From positions 1 through 13,598 of the forward strand of contig CAJKWP010000035.1 in assembly GCA_905203645.1 (NCBI GenBank): 13,598 nucleotides of DNA, in the 5' to 3' direction. Numbering within the stretch: the first letter of the stretch is position 1; the number at the start of each line of letters is the position of its first letter. The translations under genes were made by a program, and so were the position numbers. Below are positions 1-6,880 of this stretch, piece by piece. The notes beneath the pieces were generated by a model. That model was not told the DNA's origin and ran no database searches. It was given only the letters and a program-made list of their open reading frames with translations. This stretch comes from an uncultured Christensenella sp. (lineage in GTDB: Bacteria > Bacillota > Clostridia > Christensenellales > UBA1242).

Positions 1-2
1 TA

Positions 3-1700
3 AAATCTGATGCAGAAGGTGAAATTGTGTATCCAGCAACTTATGATGATGGCACAAATGGTAAACTTCCAGTCGCACCAAACGGTTTTAGTACTGTTGC
101 AAATGCGATAGGATACTATACTGGTGACAATTTTGAAGAAGCAGTTTATACTCAGACAAATGAAAAAATTACTGCAATTGTTGTTTCGGAAGGTATAACC
201 GAATTGCAAATTGGTGCTTTTGCAGTTTTGACAAAACTTGAAAATGTTATTTTGCCTTCGACACTCAAATATATTGGTGCAGGTGCTTTGGCTTTCTGTG
301 ATTCATTGACACAAATTTCATTGCCCGAAGAGTTGGAAATGATTGACAATTATCAAGTTGGTGGTAACTATGTTGGCGCTTTCATGAATTGTCATAATCT
401 TTCAAGTGTTACTATTCCAAAAAATATCAAAATAATCAAAGAACAAACATTCCAAAACTGCACAAATCTTGCGACTTTGATTTTTGCACAAGGAAGCCAA
501 TGTACACAAATCGCTGAAAGAGCCTTTTCTGAATGTGCGATAGAAAGTGTGGTTTTGCCAGAAGGTATGACAACTCTTGGTGAGGATGCATTTGCTTTTT
601 GCTATAATTTGGTTTCAATTACGCTCCCTTCGACAATGACGACCATAGGTACAAGTTCTTTAAGTTATTGTTATCAACTTTCTGAAATAATTAACAAGTC
701 AAGTCTTGACCTTACACAAACTGAAATGGGAATTGATACAGATAAATATGTTGTAAGAAAAGCAACAAGTGGTGAAAGCCAGATTGAAAAATATGGTGAT
801 TACAGATACATTGTTGGTGATGATGGCACAACATATTTGATTGGTTATTTTGGAAAGGACAAAAATATCTCATTGCCAACTGACCGTACTTATGCTATCA
901 AATCTTATGCATTCGTTGATTGTGGACTTGATTCGATATTCATTCCAAACAATGTTACTAGCATTGGCAATTATTTTCTTGGAAGGAGTAATAGTGTCAA
1001 AAATCAAAATATTAACAAAATTACCACACTTACAATACCAGCAAGTGTAACCAAAATAGATGATTACGCTTTTTCTGGTTATACTTGCCCCAATTTGTGC
1101 GAAATAATAAATTTGTCACAAGTTGACTTAAACAATAGTAATAATGGAATTGTAAGAATCGCAACAAGCGGTGCAAGTCAAATTGTTGAACACAATAATT
1201 TCAAGTTTATACAAGGTGACGATTCAAATCTGTATCTTGTTGGGTATTTTGGTAATGATACAAATTTGACTTTGCCAACTTTGGAACAAAACTACAAAAT
1301 AAAACCGTACGCCTTTGATGGAAATTATAATCTTAAAAAGGTTGAGATTCCAAGTTGTGTCACAAGCATAGGGAAATATGCTTTTGAATATTGTACAAAA
1401 TTGGAAGAGATAATATTCAATGAAGGAATTACAGAAATTGATTACTTTGCATTCCATTACTGCATATCATTGACTTCAGTTGAACTTCCAAACAGTTTAA
1501 GCAAAATTGGTTATAATGTATTTTTCGAGTGTAAAAAATTGCAAACTGTAACGTTAAATTCTTTGACTCCACCTGCTGCAGGTACAGTAATGTTTAGTGA
1601 TAATTTGCAAACTATCTACGTTCCAGCCGAAAGTGTTGATGCCTACAAAGCAGCAAATTGTTGGAGTTATTATGCTGACAAAATACAGGCGATTGTATAA
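3..1700 (+). CDS. BspA-like leucine-rich-repeat (LRR_5) protein, 5' end outside window
   Basis: Partial gene: the reading frame is open to the left edge (codons from position 3, before the GTG at 27), so the N-terminus, signal peptide and any upstream domains are not visible. About 565 residues remain. They are built from LRR_5/BspA (Treponema pallidum-type) repeats of about 23 residues with the recurring pattern IP-x-x-V/M-T-x-I-G-x-x-A-F-x-x-C-x-x-L. Two non-LRR insertions of similar sequence interrupt the array (listed separately). The C-terminus has the usual BspA ending, with a PP-A-G turn, then IYVPAESVDAYKAA, W and YADKI. No LPxTG motif or C-terminal membrane helix follows, so any surface anchor would lie in the missing N-terminal part. 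Proteins of this family are typically secreted or surface-exposed and bind host or microbial partners; the ligand here is unknown. A strong terminator follows, so the gene is separate from priA. Confidence 0.9.
   Translation, partial: KSDAEGEIVYPATYDDGTNGKLPVAPNGFSTVANAIGYYTGDNFEEAVYTQTNEKITAIVVSEGITELQIGAFAVLTKLENVILPSTLKYIGAGALAFCDSLTQISLPEELEMIDNYQVGGNYVGAFMNCHNLSSVTIPKNIKIIKEQTFQNCTNLATLIFAQGSQCTQIAERAFSECAIESVVLPEGMTTLGEDAFAFCYNLVSITLPSTMTTIGTSSLSYCYQLSEIINKSSLDLTQTEMGIDTDKYVVRKATSGESQIEKYGDYRYIVGDDGTTYLIGYFGKDKNISLPTDRTYAIKSYAFVDCGLDSIFIPNNVTSIGNYFLGRSNSVKNQNINKITTLTIPASVTKIDDYAFSGYTCPNLCEIINLSQVDLNNSNNGIVRIATSGASQIVEHNNFKFIQGDDSNLYLVGYFGNDTNLTLPTLEQNYKIKPYAFDGNYNLKKVEIPSCVTSIGKYAFEYCTKLEEIIFNEGITEIDYFAFHYCISLTSVELPNSLSKIGYNVFFECKKLQTVTLNSLTPPAAGTVMFSDNLQTIYVPAESVDAYKAANCWSYYADKIQAIV
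684..914 (+). repeat. Internal protein repeat, copy 1 (non-LRR insertion in BspA-like protein)
   Basis: A segment beginning EIINKSSLDL, continuing through KATSGESQIEKYGDYRYI and DDGTTYLIGYFGKDKN, and ending YAIKSYAF. It interrupts the LRR array and is repeated in diverged form at 1101-1316. Shared landmarks are EIIN-x-S-x-x-D-L, R-x-ATSG-x-SQI, the G-DD-x-x-x-YL-x-GYFG core and x-LP-x-x-x-x-YKI/AIK-x-YAF. Similar segments occur between LRR blocks in other BspA-like proteins. Confidence 0.75.
1101..1316 (+). repeat. Internal protein repeat, copy 2 (non-LRR insertion in BspA-like protein)
   Basis: Second, diverged copy of the 684-914 segment. It begins EIINLSQVDLNN, then carries RIATSGASQIVEHNNFKFI, DDSNLYLVGYFGNDTN and YKIKPYAF. 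It lacks a few residues near its start compared with copy 1. The divergence at both protein and DNA level argues for an old internal duplication. Confidence 0.75.
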
Positions 1701-1724
1701 AATCAATGAAATATATTCGTTTTC

Positions 1725-1758
1725 AAAAACAAAGTGAATAAATTCACTTTGTTTTTTT
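1725..1758 (+). terminator. Rho-independent terminator after the LRR gene
   Basis: A perfect 14-bp inverted repeat (1725-1738 with 1743-1756, core AACAAAGTGAA) closes a 4-nt loop (TAAA) and ends in a run of seven T (1752-1758). It lies 25 nt after the LRR stop codon. The A-run on the left arm means it could also stop transcription coming from the right. Confidence 0.9.
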
Positions 1759-1776
1759 GTTATGGCTTGTGAAAAT

Positions 1777-1805
1777 TTGGAAAATTGGATTTTTTGTGCT
1801 AAAAT
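1777..1805 (+). promoter_or_regulatory. Predicted sigma-A promoter of the priA operon (leaderless geometry)
   Basis: -35 TTGGAA (1777-1782), 17-bp spacer, extended -10 TGC-TAAAAT (1797-1805). The expected transcription start, about 7 nt past the -10, is 1812-1813, which is the A of the priA ATG. The same TGC-TAAAAT element with a 17-bp spacer precedes the TM2 gene, which supports the reading. Confidence 0.65.
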
Positions 1806-1812
1806 GTCCTGT

Positions 1813-4011
1813 ATGGAAAAAATCAAAAAGTTTGCACAGGTTATTGTTGATGTCGCTTCTTCGCAGGTGGACAAAATTTTTGATTATGCTTTTTTTGGCG
1901 ATGACTTTGGCATCGGGCAAAGGGTGATTGTTCCTTTTGGAAATCGCAAAATTGAAGGTTACATAATCGGCATAAAGGACAAAACCGACGTGCCAGATGA
2001 CAAACTAAAATATATTTTGGGCAAGGTTGACGATTTTGCCATTTTTGACCAAGAGCAAATTGACCTTATGTATTTTATGCAGTCAAAGTATAATTTGAAA
2101 ATGATAGATATCATCCGTCTTTTTTTGCCAAGTGAAATGCGTACGGGCAAAATAAGACCGCTTGTAAAGACATATTTGCAAATTGACGAAAACAACTTGG
2201 ACAAACTTATGATGCTCAAAGAACAAAGTTCGGCATTTATATTTGCTCAGTCTTTGCAAATTGGACAGCAATATGAACAGGCAACTTTGAACAAACAGGC
2301 ACCTTATGCCACAAAAAGACTCAAAGAAATCGGCTTTTTGAAAGAGATATCCAAAAACGTTTATCGCTCGCCACAGGTTTTTGAAACCAGTGCAAAAAAA
2401 ATAAAACTCAACCAATCACAGCAGGACGCTGTTGAAAAAATTTCTGCAGGTCAAAATCAAACGTTTTTGTTGTTTGGAGTTACAGGCAGTGGAAAAACCG
2501 AAGTGTACTTTTCGGTCATTGACAATGTGCTTGCAAAAGGCAAAAATGCCATTCTGCTTGTGCCCGAAATCGCACTTACTCCACAAATGCTTTCACAAAT
2601 GAAAGGAAGATTCGGTCAAGACGTTGCAATACTTCACAGCGGTCTTTCCAGTGGCGAAAGATTTGACGAGTGGACGCGTATAAAAATGGGGCAGGCTCGC
2701 GTTGTTATCGGTGCACGTTCTGCAATATTTGCTCCACTTGAAAATATCGGTGTTGTCATAATTGACGAAGAACATGACGGCAGTTATTGCAGTGAAAACA
2801 ACCCCAGATACAACACACTTGAAATTGCTCAAAAACGTACGTCTTTTTACGGTTGCCCGCTTGTGCTCGGAAGCGCAACTCCAAGCATAGAAGATTTTTA
2901 CAAGGCAAAACAGGGTGAATACACGCTTGTCAGTATGCCCGAAAGGATAAATCACAATTTGCCAGAAATGGTGATTGTGGATATGCTGTCGGAACTGCGT
3001 GAAGGCAACAGCAGCATGTTTTCTCGCAGACTTTTGTCCGAACTTATCAATGCAATGGAAAACGGTCAGCAAGCGATGATATTTATAAATCGCAGGGGAT
3101 ACTCGTCGTTTCAGATGTGCCGTGATTGCGGATATGTTGCCAAATGTGACGATTGCGATGTATCGCTTGTTTATCACAAAGACGAAGACAAATTAAAATG
3201 TCACTATTGTGGAAAAACTTACAAGGCACTCACCAAATGCCCAAATTGTGGCAGTGGTGCAATCAAACTTGGTGCTATTGGCACTCAAAAGGTTACAAGT
3301 GAACTTGAAAAGATATTTGACAAAGTAAAGATTTTCCGCATGGACAACGACACAACAAGCACAAAGGGTGCGCACCAAAAGATTTTGCAACAGTTTTCGC
3401 AAACCAAGCCTGCAATTTTGGTTGGAACGCAAATGATTGCAAAGGGGCATGACTTTGGCGACGTAACCGTTGTTGGAATTATGGATGCCGACCAGTCACT
3501 TTTTTGCAGTGATTACAAGTCCAATGAGCGCACGTTTCAACTTATAACGCAGGTGAGTGGAAGAGCGGGCAGAAGCAGCAAAAGCGGTGTGGCAATCATT
3601 CAAACTCTTTGCCCACGGCATTATGTTTTCCGCTATGCTTGCACCAATGACTATGTTGGATTTTATGACAAAGAAATAAATCTTCGCAAGACTACAAAAT
3701 TTCCGCCATGGACGCAAATTGTGCGCTTGCTTTTTTCAAGCGAAGATGATAGTATATTGATTGATTGTTTGCAAAGATGTTATACAAAAATCAAGGTGCT
3801 GGCAGATGAATACAAAGACGACTTTGTTTATTTGAATGCAATGAAAGCACCACACAAACGTATAATGAAAAAGTATCGTTATCAAATATTGATGAGAATC
3901 TTGCCGGAAAAGCAAGACGAAATTTTGAAACAGATATACAAAGTAGCAAACGAAGTAAAAGACAAAAATGTTTCGGTGTTTGCCGAAATCAATCCAAACA
4001 ATCTTGGTTAA
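1813..4011 (+). CDS. priA: Primosomal protein N' (replication restart 3'-5' helicase PriA)
   Basis: 732-residue PriA, a superfamily 2 DNA helicase that recognises stalled or repaired forks and reloads the replicative helicase. Seen in order: the N-terminal 3'-end-binding domain (AQVIVDVA ... FDYAF ... GQRVIVPFGNRKIEGYIIG), Walker A GVTGSGKT (222-229), DEEH box (318-321), and a zinc-binding insertion with four CxxC pairs (C436/C439, C445/C448, C463/C466, C476/C479). Then come GTQMIAKGHDF and the motif V/VI region with QVSGRAGRS. Length is usual for the family. The ATG at 1813 is chosen because the conserved N-terminus begins there; in-frame ATGs at 1762 and 1804 would add non-conserved residues and lie within or upstream of the promoter. 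No Shine-Dalgarno sequence precedes 1813. It is first gene of an operon with def, fmt and rsgA; def follows after 11 nt. Confidence 0.97.
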   Translation: MEKIKKFAQVIVDVASSQVDKIFDYAFFGDDFGIGQRVIVPFGNRKIEGYIIGIKDKTDVPDDKLKYILGKVDDFAIFDQEQIDLMYFMQSKYNLKMIDIIRLFLPSEMRTGKIRPLVKTYLQIDENNLDKLMMLKEQSSAFIFAQSLQIGQQYEQATLNKQAPYATKRLKEIGFLKEISKNVYRSPQVFETSAKKIKLNQSQQDAVEKISAGQNQTFLLFGVTGSGKTEVYFSVIDNVLAKGKNAILLVPEIALTPQMLSQMKGRFGQDVAILHSGLSSGERFDEWTRIKMGQARVVIGARSAIFAPLENIGVVIIDEEHDGSYCSENNPRYNTLEIAQKRTSFYGCPLVLGSATPSIEDFYKAKQGEYTLVSMPERINHNLPEMVIVDMLSELREGNSSMFSRRLLSELINAMENGQQAMIFINRRGYSSFQMCRDCGYVAKCDDCDVSLVYHKDEDKLKCHYCGKTYKALTKCPNCGSGAIKLGAIGTQKVTSELEKIFDKVKIFRMDNDTTSTKGAHQKILQQFSQTKPAILVGTQMIAKGHDFGDVTVVGIMDADQSLFCSDYKSNERTFQLITQVSGRAGRSSKSGVAIIQTLCPRHYVFRYACTNDYVGFYDKEINLRKTTKFPPWTQIVRLLFSSEDDSILIDCLQRCYTKIKVLADEYKDDFVYLNAMKAPHKRIMKKYRYQILMRILPEKQDEILKQIYKVANEVKDKNVSVFAEINPNNLG

Positions 4012-4022
4012 AAGGAGAAATT

Positions 4023-4469
4023 ATGGCAGTACGCAACGTTGTAAAACTGGGTGATGAGATTTTGCGCAAGCAAAGCAAACCTGTCAAAAACTTTGACGAA
4101 AACCTTTGGCAACTTTTGGATGACATGTGGGAAACTATGTATCTTAACGACGGCATGGGCTTGGCGGCGGTCCAAGTTGGTGTGTTGAAAAGGGTTATAA
4201 TCGTCGATGTCAACAACTGCAAACTCGAACTTGTAAATCCACAGATTATATCGCAAGAAGGCAGTGATATCGAAAAAGAAGGCTGTTTGTCCGTGCCAAA
4301 GCCAAGGGGATATGTTGAAAGACCATATCGTGTCACCGTAACGGCACAAGACCGTGAAGGATATAATTTTACAATCACAGGCGAAAAATACATGGCAAGA
4401 TGCTTGTGTCATGAAATTGACCACCTTAACGGCATTTTGTACATTGACAAAGTTGTCGACAGAAAATAA
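4023..4469 (+). CDS. def: Peptide deformylase
   Basis: 148-residue peptide deformylase, which removes the N-formyl group from the initiating methionine of new proteins in the cytoplasm. All three signature motifs are present: GMGLAAVQVG (44-53), EGCLS (86-90, metal ligand C88) and HEIDH (130-134, metal ligands H130 and H134, catalytic E131), the last followed by LNG. The protein is short, with only a brief tail after the catalytic helix, which is compatible with the compact clostridial type. A good Shine-Dalgarno sequence (AAAGGAG, 4011-4017) sits 5 nt before the ATG and overlaps the priA stop codon. It lies between priA and fmt; the def-fmt pairing is classical, because Fmt adds the formyl group that Def removes. 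Confidence 0.97.
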   Translation: MAVRNVVKLGDEILRKQSKPVKNFDENLWQLLDDMWETMYLNDGMGLAAVQVGVLKRVIIVDVNNCKLELVNPQIISQEGSDIEKEGCLSVPKPRGYVERPYRVTVTAQDREGYNFTITGEKYMARCLCHEIDHLNGILYIDKVVDRK

Positions 4470-4535
4470 AGTCAAATACAAAAAAGCGCTCAAAATTGCC
4501 AAAATATTTTTTAAGCAATCTTTAAAAGGGAAAAT

Positions 4536-5501
4536 ATGGAAATAGTATTTTTGGGAACTCCAGAATTTGCACAAATTTGCATGGAACAAATCAAAAATTC
4601 GCATCACAAAATTGTTGCAATCATTTGCAGTGAAGACAAGATTTGCGGTCGTGGACAAAAAATGCAAATGCCGCCGGCAAAAATTTTTGGCTTGCAAAAC
4701 AATATACCCGTTTATCAATTCAAAAGCATCAGAAAACATGGTGTCGAACTTGTAAAAAGTTTGAAACCACAAATCATGGTTACTGGTGCATTTGGACAAA
4801 TACTTTCGCAAGAACTTATTGATATTCCAACTCATCACATAATCAATATCCATGGTTCGTTGCTTCCTGCTTACAGGGGTGCTTCGCCAGTGCAAACGGC
4901 AGTTTTGAACGGTGAAAGGATTACGGGTGTCACGATTATGCGAACCGAAGCAGGGATAGATACGGGTGATATTTTGATATCCGAAAAGGTGGATATTCTG
5001 CCCGAAGATACAAGCGGGACACTTATGAAAAGAATGGCACAAGTGGGCGGAAAACTTTGCGTAAAGGCACTTGACCTTATTGAAAGCGGACAGGACAAGT
5101 TTTTGTGGCAAAAACAAGATGAAAGCAAAGCAACATTTACAAAAATGTTCAAAAAAGAAGACAGTCAAATCAACTTTGAAAACACTGCTGACCAAATAGC
5201 AAACTTTGTAAGGGCATTTAATCCAAACCCTATATCACATTTTGTGTATGACGGTCAAATCTTCAAAGTTTACTTTGCGGTCAAATATACAAATGTTGAT
5301 TTGATAAAAAATCAATATGGGCAAAAAGAATTTTCTTGTGGCGAAATTGTGTTTGCAAATCCAAAGCGTGGCTTGGTTGTATCTTGTGGTGATGGATTTG
5401 TCGAGATAACGTCTTTTCAAGCGCCTAATGGCAAAATAATGCCTCCAAAAGCGTATTTGAATGGCAAGTCAATGACAGTCGGCACAATATTGAACAAGTG
5501 A
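4536..5501 (+). CDS. fmt: Methionyl-tRNA formyltransferase
   Basis: 321-residue Fmt, which transfers a formyl group from 10-formyltetrahydrofolate to initiator Met-tRNA. The N-terminal formyltransferase domain starts MEIVFLGTPEFA. The catalytic triad is visible as N104 and H106 in NIHGSLLPAYRGASP and D142 in GIDTGDI. A C-terminal OB-like domain (about 205-321) contains NFVRAFNPNPISH and EITSFQAPNGKIM. Length is normal for the family. The Shine-Dalgarno sequence AAAAGGG (4524-4530) lies 5 nt before the ATG. A 66-nt gap separates it from def; no convincing terminator or promoter is seen there, so it is read as co-transcribed. In many Firmicutes rsmB follows fmt; here rsgA follows directly. Confidence 0.97.
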   Translation: MEIVFLGTPEFAQICMEQIKNSHHKIVAIICSEDKICGRGQKMQMPPAKIFGLQNNIPVYQFKSIRKHGVELVKSLKPQIMVTGAFGQILSQELIDIPTHHIINIHGSLLPAYRGASPVQTAVLNGERITGVTIMRTEAGIDTGDILISEKVDILPEDTSGTLMKRMAQVGGKLCVKALDLIESGQDKFLWQKQDESKATFTKMFKKEDSQINFENTADQIANFVRAFNPNPISHFVYDGQIFKVYFAVKYTNVDLIKNQYGQKEFSCGEIVFANPKRGLVVSCGDGFVEITSFQAPNGKIMPPKAYLNGKSMTVGTILNK

Positions 5502-5526
5502 TATCAAAAGGACAAAAGGAAAAAAT

Positions 5527-6420
5527 TTGAAAGCAATCGTACTTGAAAAACAAAGTGACAAATTTTTGGTTGACAGTGAAATTGGCACATTCACTCTTTT
5601 TTCAAGGGGAAAAAACAAAAATGAAGGGGTGTTTGTCGGCGATTTTGTTGACTTTGACCCGCAACAAAAAACAATCGAAAAAGTTCATCCAAGAAAGAGT
5701 CTGCTTGTAAGACCTGTCCTTGCAAATCTTTCAAAACTTTTTGTTGTCATTGCACCCGTGCCAGCACCAGATTTTTCTGTTGTTGACAAACTTGTTTTGT
5801 ATTGTTTGTTTTATCAAATCGAGCCAATAATCGTTGTCAACAAAACGGATATTTGCGACCAAGAATTTTTTGACAAAGTAAAAACTATTTATCAAAACGT
5901 GTGCAAAATAATTTTTGTAAGTGCAAATCAAAAGCAAAATTTGGACGAGTTGCACCAAGAATTTTTTGGCAATATTTGTGCTTTGGCTGGACAATCGGCC
6001 GTTGGCAAATCTGCAATAGTTTGCAGTATTTATCCACAAAGCAGGGCTGTTGTGGGCGAATTGTCGCAAAAGATTATGCGTGGAAAAAACACGACCAGAA
6101 GTGCAAAACTTTACAAACTTGAACAAAACACTTTTTTGGCGGATACGCCAGGGTTTTCAAGTTTGGATATAACATACCTTCCACTCAAAGAATTTGAACT
6201 TTGCTATTATTATCCCGATTTTCTGCTTTTCCATGACAAGTGCAAATACAAATCTTGCACTCATACAAAAGAAAGCGAAACTGAATGTGGCGTAAAACAA
6301 GCAGTAAAAGCGGGCGAAATCGACAGGCAAAGATATGAAAGATATCTTCAAGCGTTTTCTGATCTTTCAAACAGGACACTTGCAAGAAGAAAGCAAATGC
6401 AACTTGAAAAGAAGAAATAA
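5527..6420 (+). CDS. rsgA: Ribosome small-subunit-dependent GTPase A
   Basis: 297-residue RsgA (YloQ/CpgA), a circularly permuted GTPase that acts in late 30S subunit maturation. Order seen: N-terminal OB fold (about 1-65); G4 NKTD (105-108); G5-like VSA (131-133); P-loop GQSAVGKS (155-162); G2 region GKNTTR (186-191); G3 DTPGF (206-210); and a C-terminal zinc knuckle with C239, C244, H246 and C254. The permuted order G4-G1-G2-G3 is diagnostic. The start is TTG at 5527: Shine-Dalgarno AAAAGGA (5514-5520) is 6 nt upstream, and KAIVLEK fits the family N-terminus. Oddities: N188 stands where E. coli RsgA has its catalytic His (GQHTTT), and the P-loop has Ala where Gly is usual. It is the last recognised gene of the priA operon, and no clear terminator follows. 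Confidence 0.95.
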   Translation: MKAIVLEKQSDKFLVDSEIGTFTLFSRGKNKNEGVFVGDFVDFDPQQKTIEKVHPRKSLLVRPVLANLSKLFVVIAPVPAPDFSVVDKLVLYCLFYQIEPIIVVNKTDICDQEFFDKVKTIYQNVCKIIFVSANQKQNLDELHQEFFGNICALAGQSAVGKSAIVCSIYPQSRAVVGELSQKIMRGKNTTRSAKLYKLEQNTFLADTPGFSSLDITYLPLKEFELCYYYPDFLLFHDKCKYKSCTHTKESETECGVKQAVKAGEIDRQRYERYLQAFSDLSNRTLARRKQMQLEKKK

Positions 6421-6528
6421 AGGTTTAAATGTGCAAATACAAAGTTTTTTTACTTGAAATGCGATGTATGGCACGTTTTTTTGTACATATACTAATTTTT
6501 GCAAAGAATAAAAATTTTAGTGAATTGC

Positions 6529-6557
6529 TTGCACTTTTTTTTGTTTTTTGCTAAAAT
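6529..6557 (+). promoter_or_regulatory. Predicted sigma-A promoter of the TM2-domain gene
   Basis: -35 TTGCAC (6529-6534), 17-bp T-rich spacer, extended -10 TGC-TAAAAT (6549-6557). The expected start near 6564 gives a leader of about 23 nt carrying Shine-Dalgarno AAGGAG (6574-6579), 7 nt before the ATG. Confidence 0.75.
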
Positions 6558-6586
6558 AAATTCGATTTTAAAAAAGGAGAAGGATT

Positions 6587-6805
6587 ATGGCAGAAAAAAG
6601 CGAAAAAAATGGTGTATTGATTGCACTTATGTGTTTTTTCTTTGGCTTCTTGGGTGTACACAGATTTATGGTTGGAAAAATTGGCACAGGCGTTTTGTGG
6701 CTTTTGACAGGCGGATTGTTTGGCATTGGTGCACTTGTTGACTTTATCATGATTTTGTGCGGATCATTTACAGACAAAGACGGCAACAAAATCAAACTTG
6801 CTTAA
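6587..6805 (+). CDS. TM2-domain small membrane protein
   Basis: A 72-residue protein made almost entirely of one TM2 domain: a short charged N-terminus (AEKSEKNG), a first hydrophobic helix (about 9-27), the hallmark loop FGFLGVHRFMVGK with G-x-H-R-F, and a second helix with WLLTGGLFGIGALVDFIMIL (about 37-58). It ends in a short hydrophilic tail. TM2 proteins are small two-helix inner-membrane proteins with no agreed molecular role in bacteria. The Shine-Dalgarno sequence is strong. The gene is a monocistronic unit, with its own promoter upstream and a strong terminator 18 nt after the stop codon. The family call is firm; function is unknown. Confidence 0.93.
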   Translation: MAEKSEKNGVLIALMCFFFGFLGVHRFMVGKIGTGVLWLLTGGLFGIGALVDFIMILCGSFTDKDGNKIKLA

Positions 6806-6822
6806 ATTAAATGTCATTCTGG

Positions 6823-6859
6823 TCGCAAGGGGATGCAAATTTCCTTGCGATTTTTTTTT
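6823..6859 (+). terminator. Rho-independent terminator after the TM2 gene, overlapping the recD2 promoter
   Basis: 8-bp stem TCGCAAGG (6823-6830) with CCTTGCGA (6843-6850), possibly extended inward by wobble pairs, followed by nine T (6851-6859). The right arm contains the -35 hexamer of recD2, and the T-run forms part of that promoter's spacer. Confidence 0.9.
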
Positions 6860-6873
6860 GTTTATATTATAAA
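6845..6873 (+). promoter_or_regulatory. Predicted sigma-A promoter of recD2 (leaderless geometry)
   Basis: -35 TTGCGA (6845-6850), 17-bp spacer, -10 TATAAA (6868-6873). The expected transcription start is 6880-6881, the A of the recD2 ATG. The gap between -10 and ATG is 7 nt, identical to that at priA. No Shine-Dalgarno sequence is present. An alternative -10, TATTAT at 6865-6870, has a poor 14-bp spacer. Confidence 0.6.
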
Positions 6874-6880
6874 TATATAC

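Noticed and set aside
1762..1812. Upstream in-frame starts for priA at 1762 and 1804
   Set aside because: The added residues are not conserved in PriA, and the first lies upstream of the predicted promoter -35. ATG 1813 matches the family N-terminus.
4496..4507. A 12-nt sequence TTGCCAAAATAT shared with 10511-10522, both upstream of genes
   Set aside because: Short and AT-rich. It resembles the extended -10 but lacks its first T, and no -35 fits at either place. Chance is likely in this composition.
4008..5195. A 395-codon open frame on the minus strand opposite def and fmt
   Set aside because: It runs antisense to two certain genes, has no recognisable domain, and is Phe/Cys/Leu-rich, as expected for the reverse complement of Lys/Glu/Gln-rich coding sequence. 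It is a coding shadow.
6421..6528. Search for a terminator or RNA gene between rsgA and the TM2 promoter
   Set aside because: T-runs are present but no adequate GC-containing stem precedes them, and no known RNA fold was recognised.
6833..6880. Upstream in-frame start for recD2 at 6833, which would give a hydrophobic leader
   Set aside because: The added segment is encoded by the terminator hairpin and its T-run. Its hydrophobicity comes from that T-run rather than from a signal peptide.
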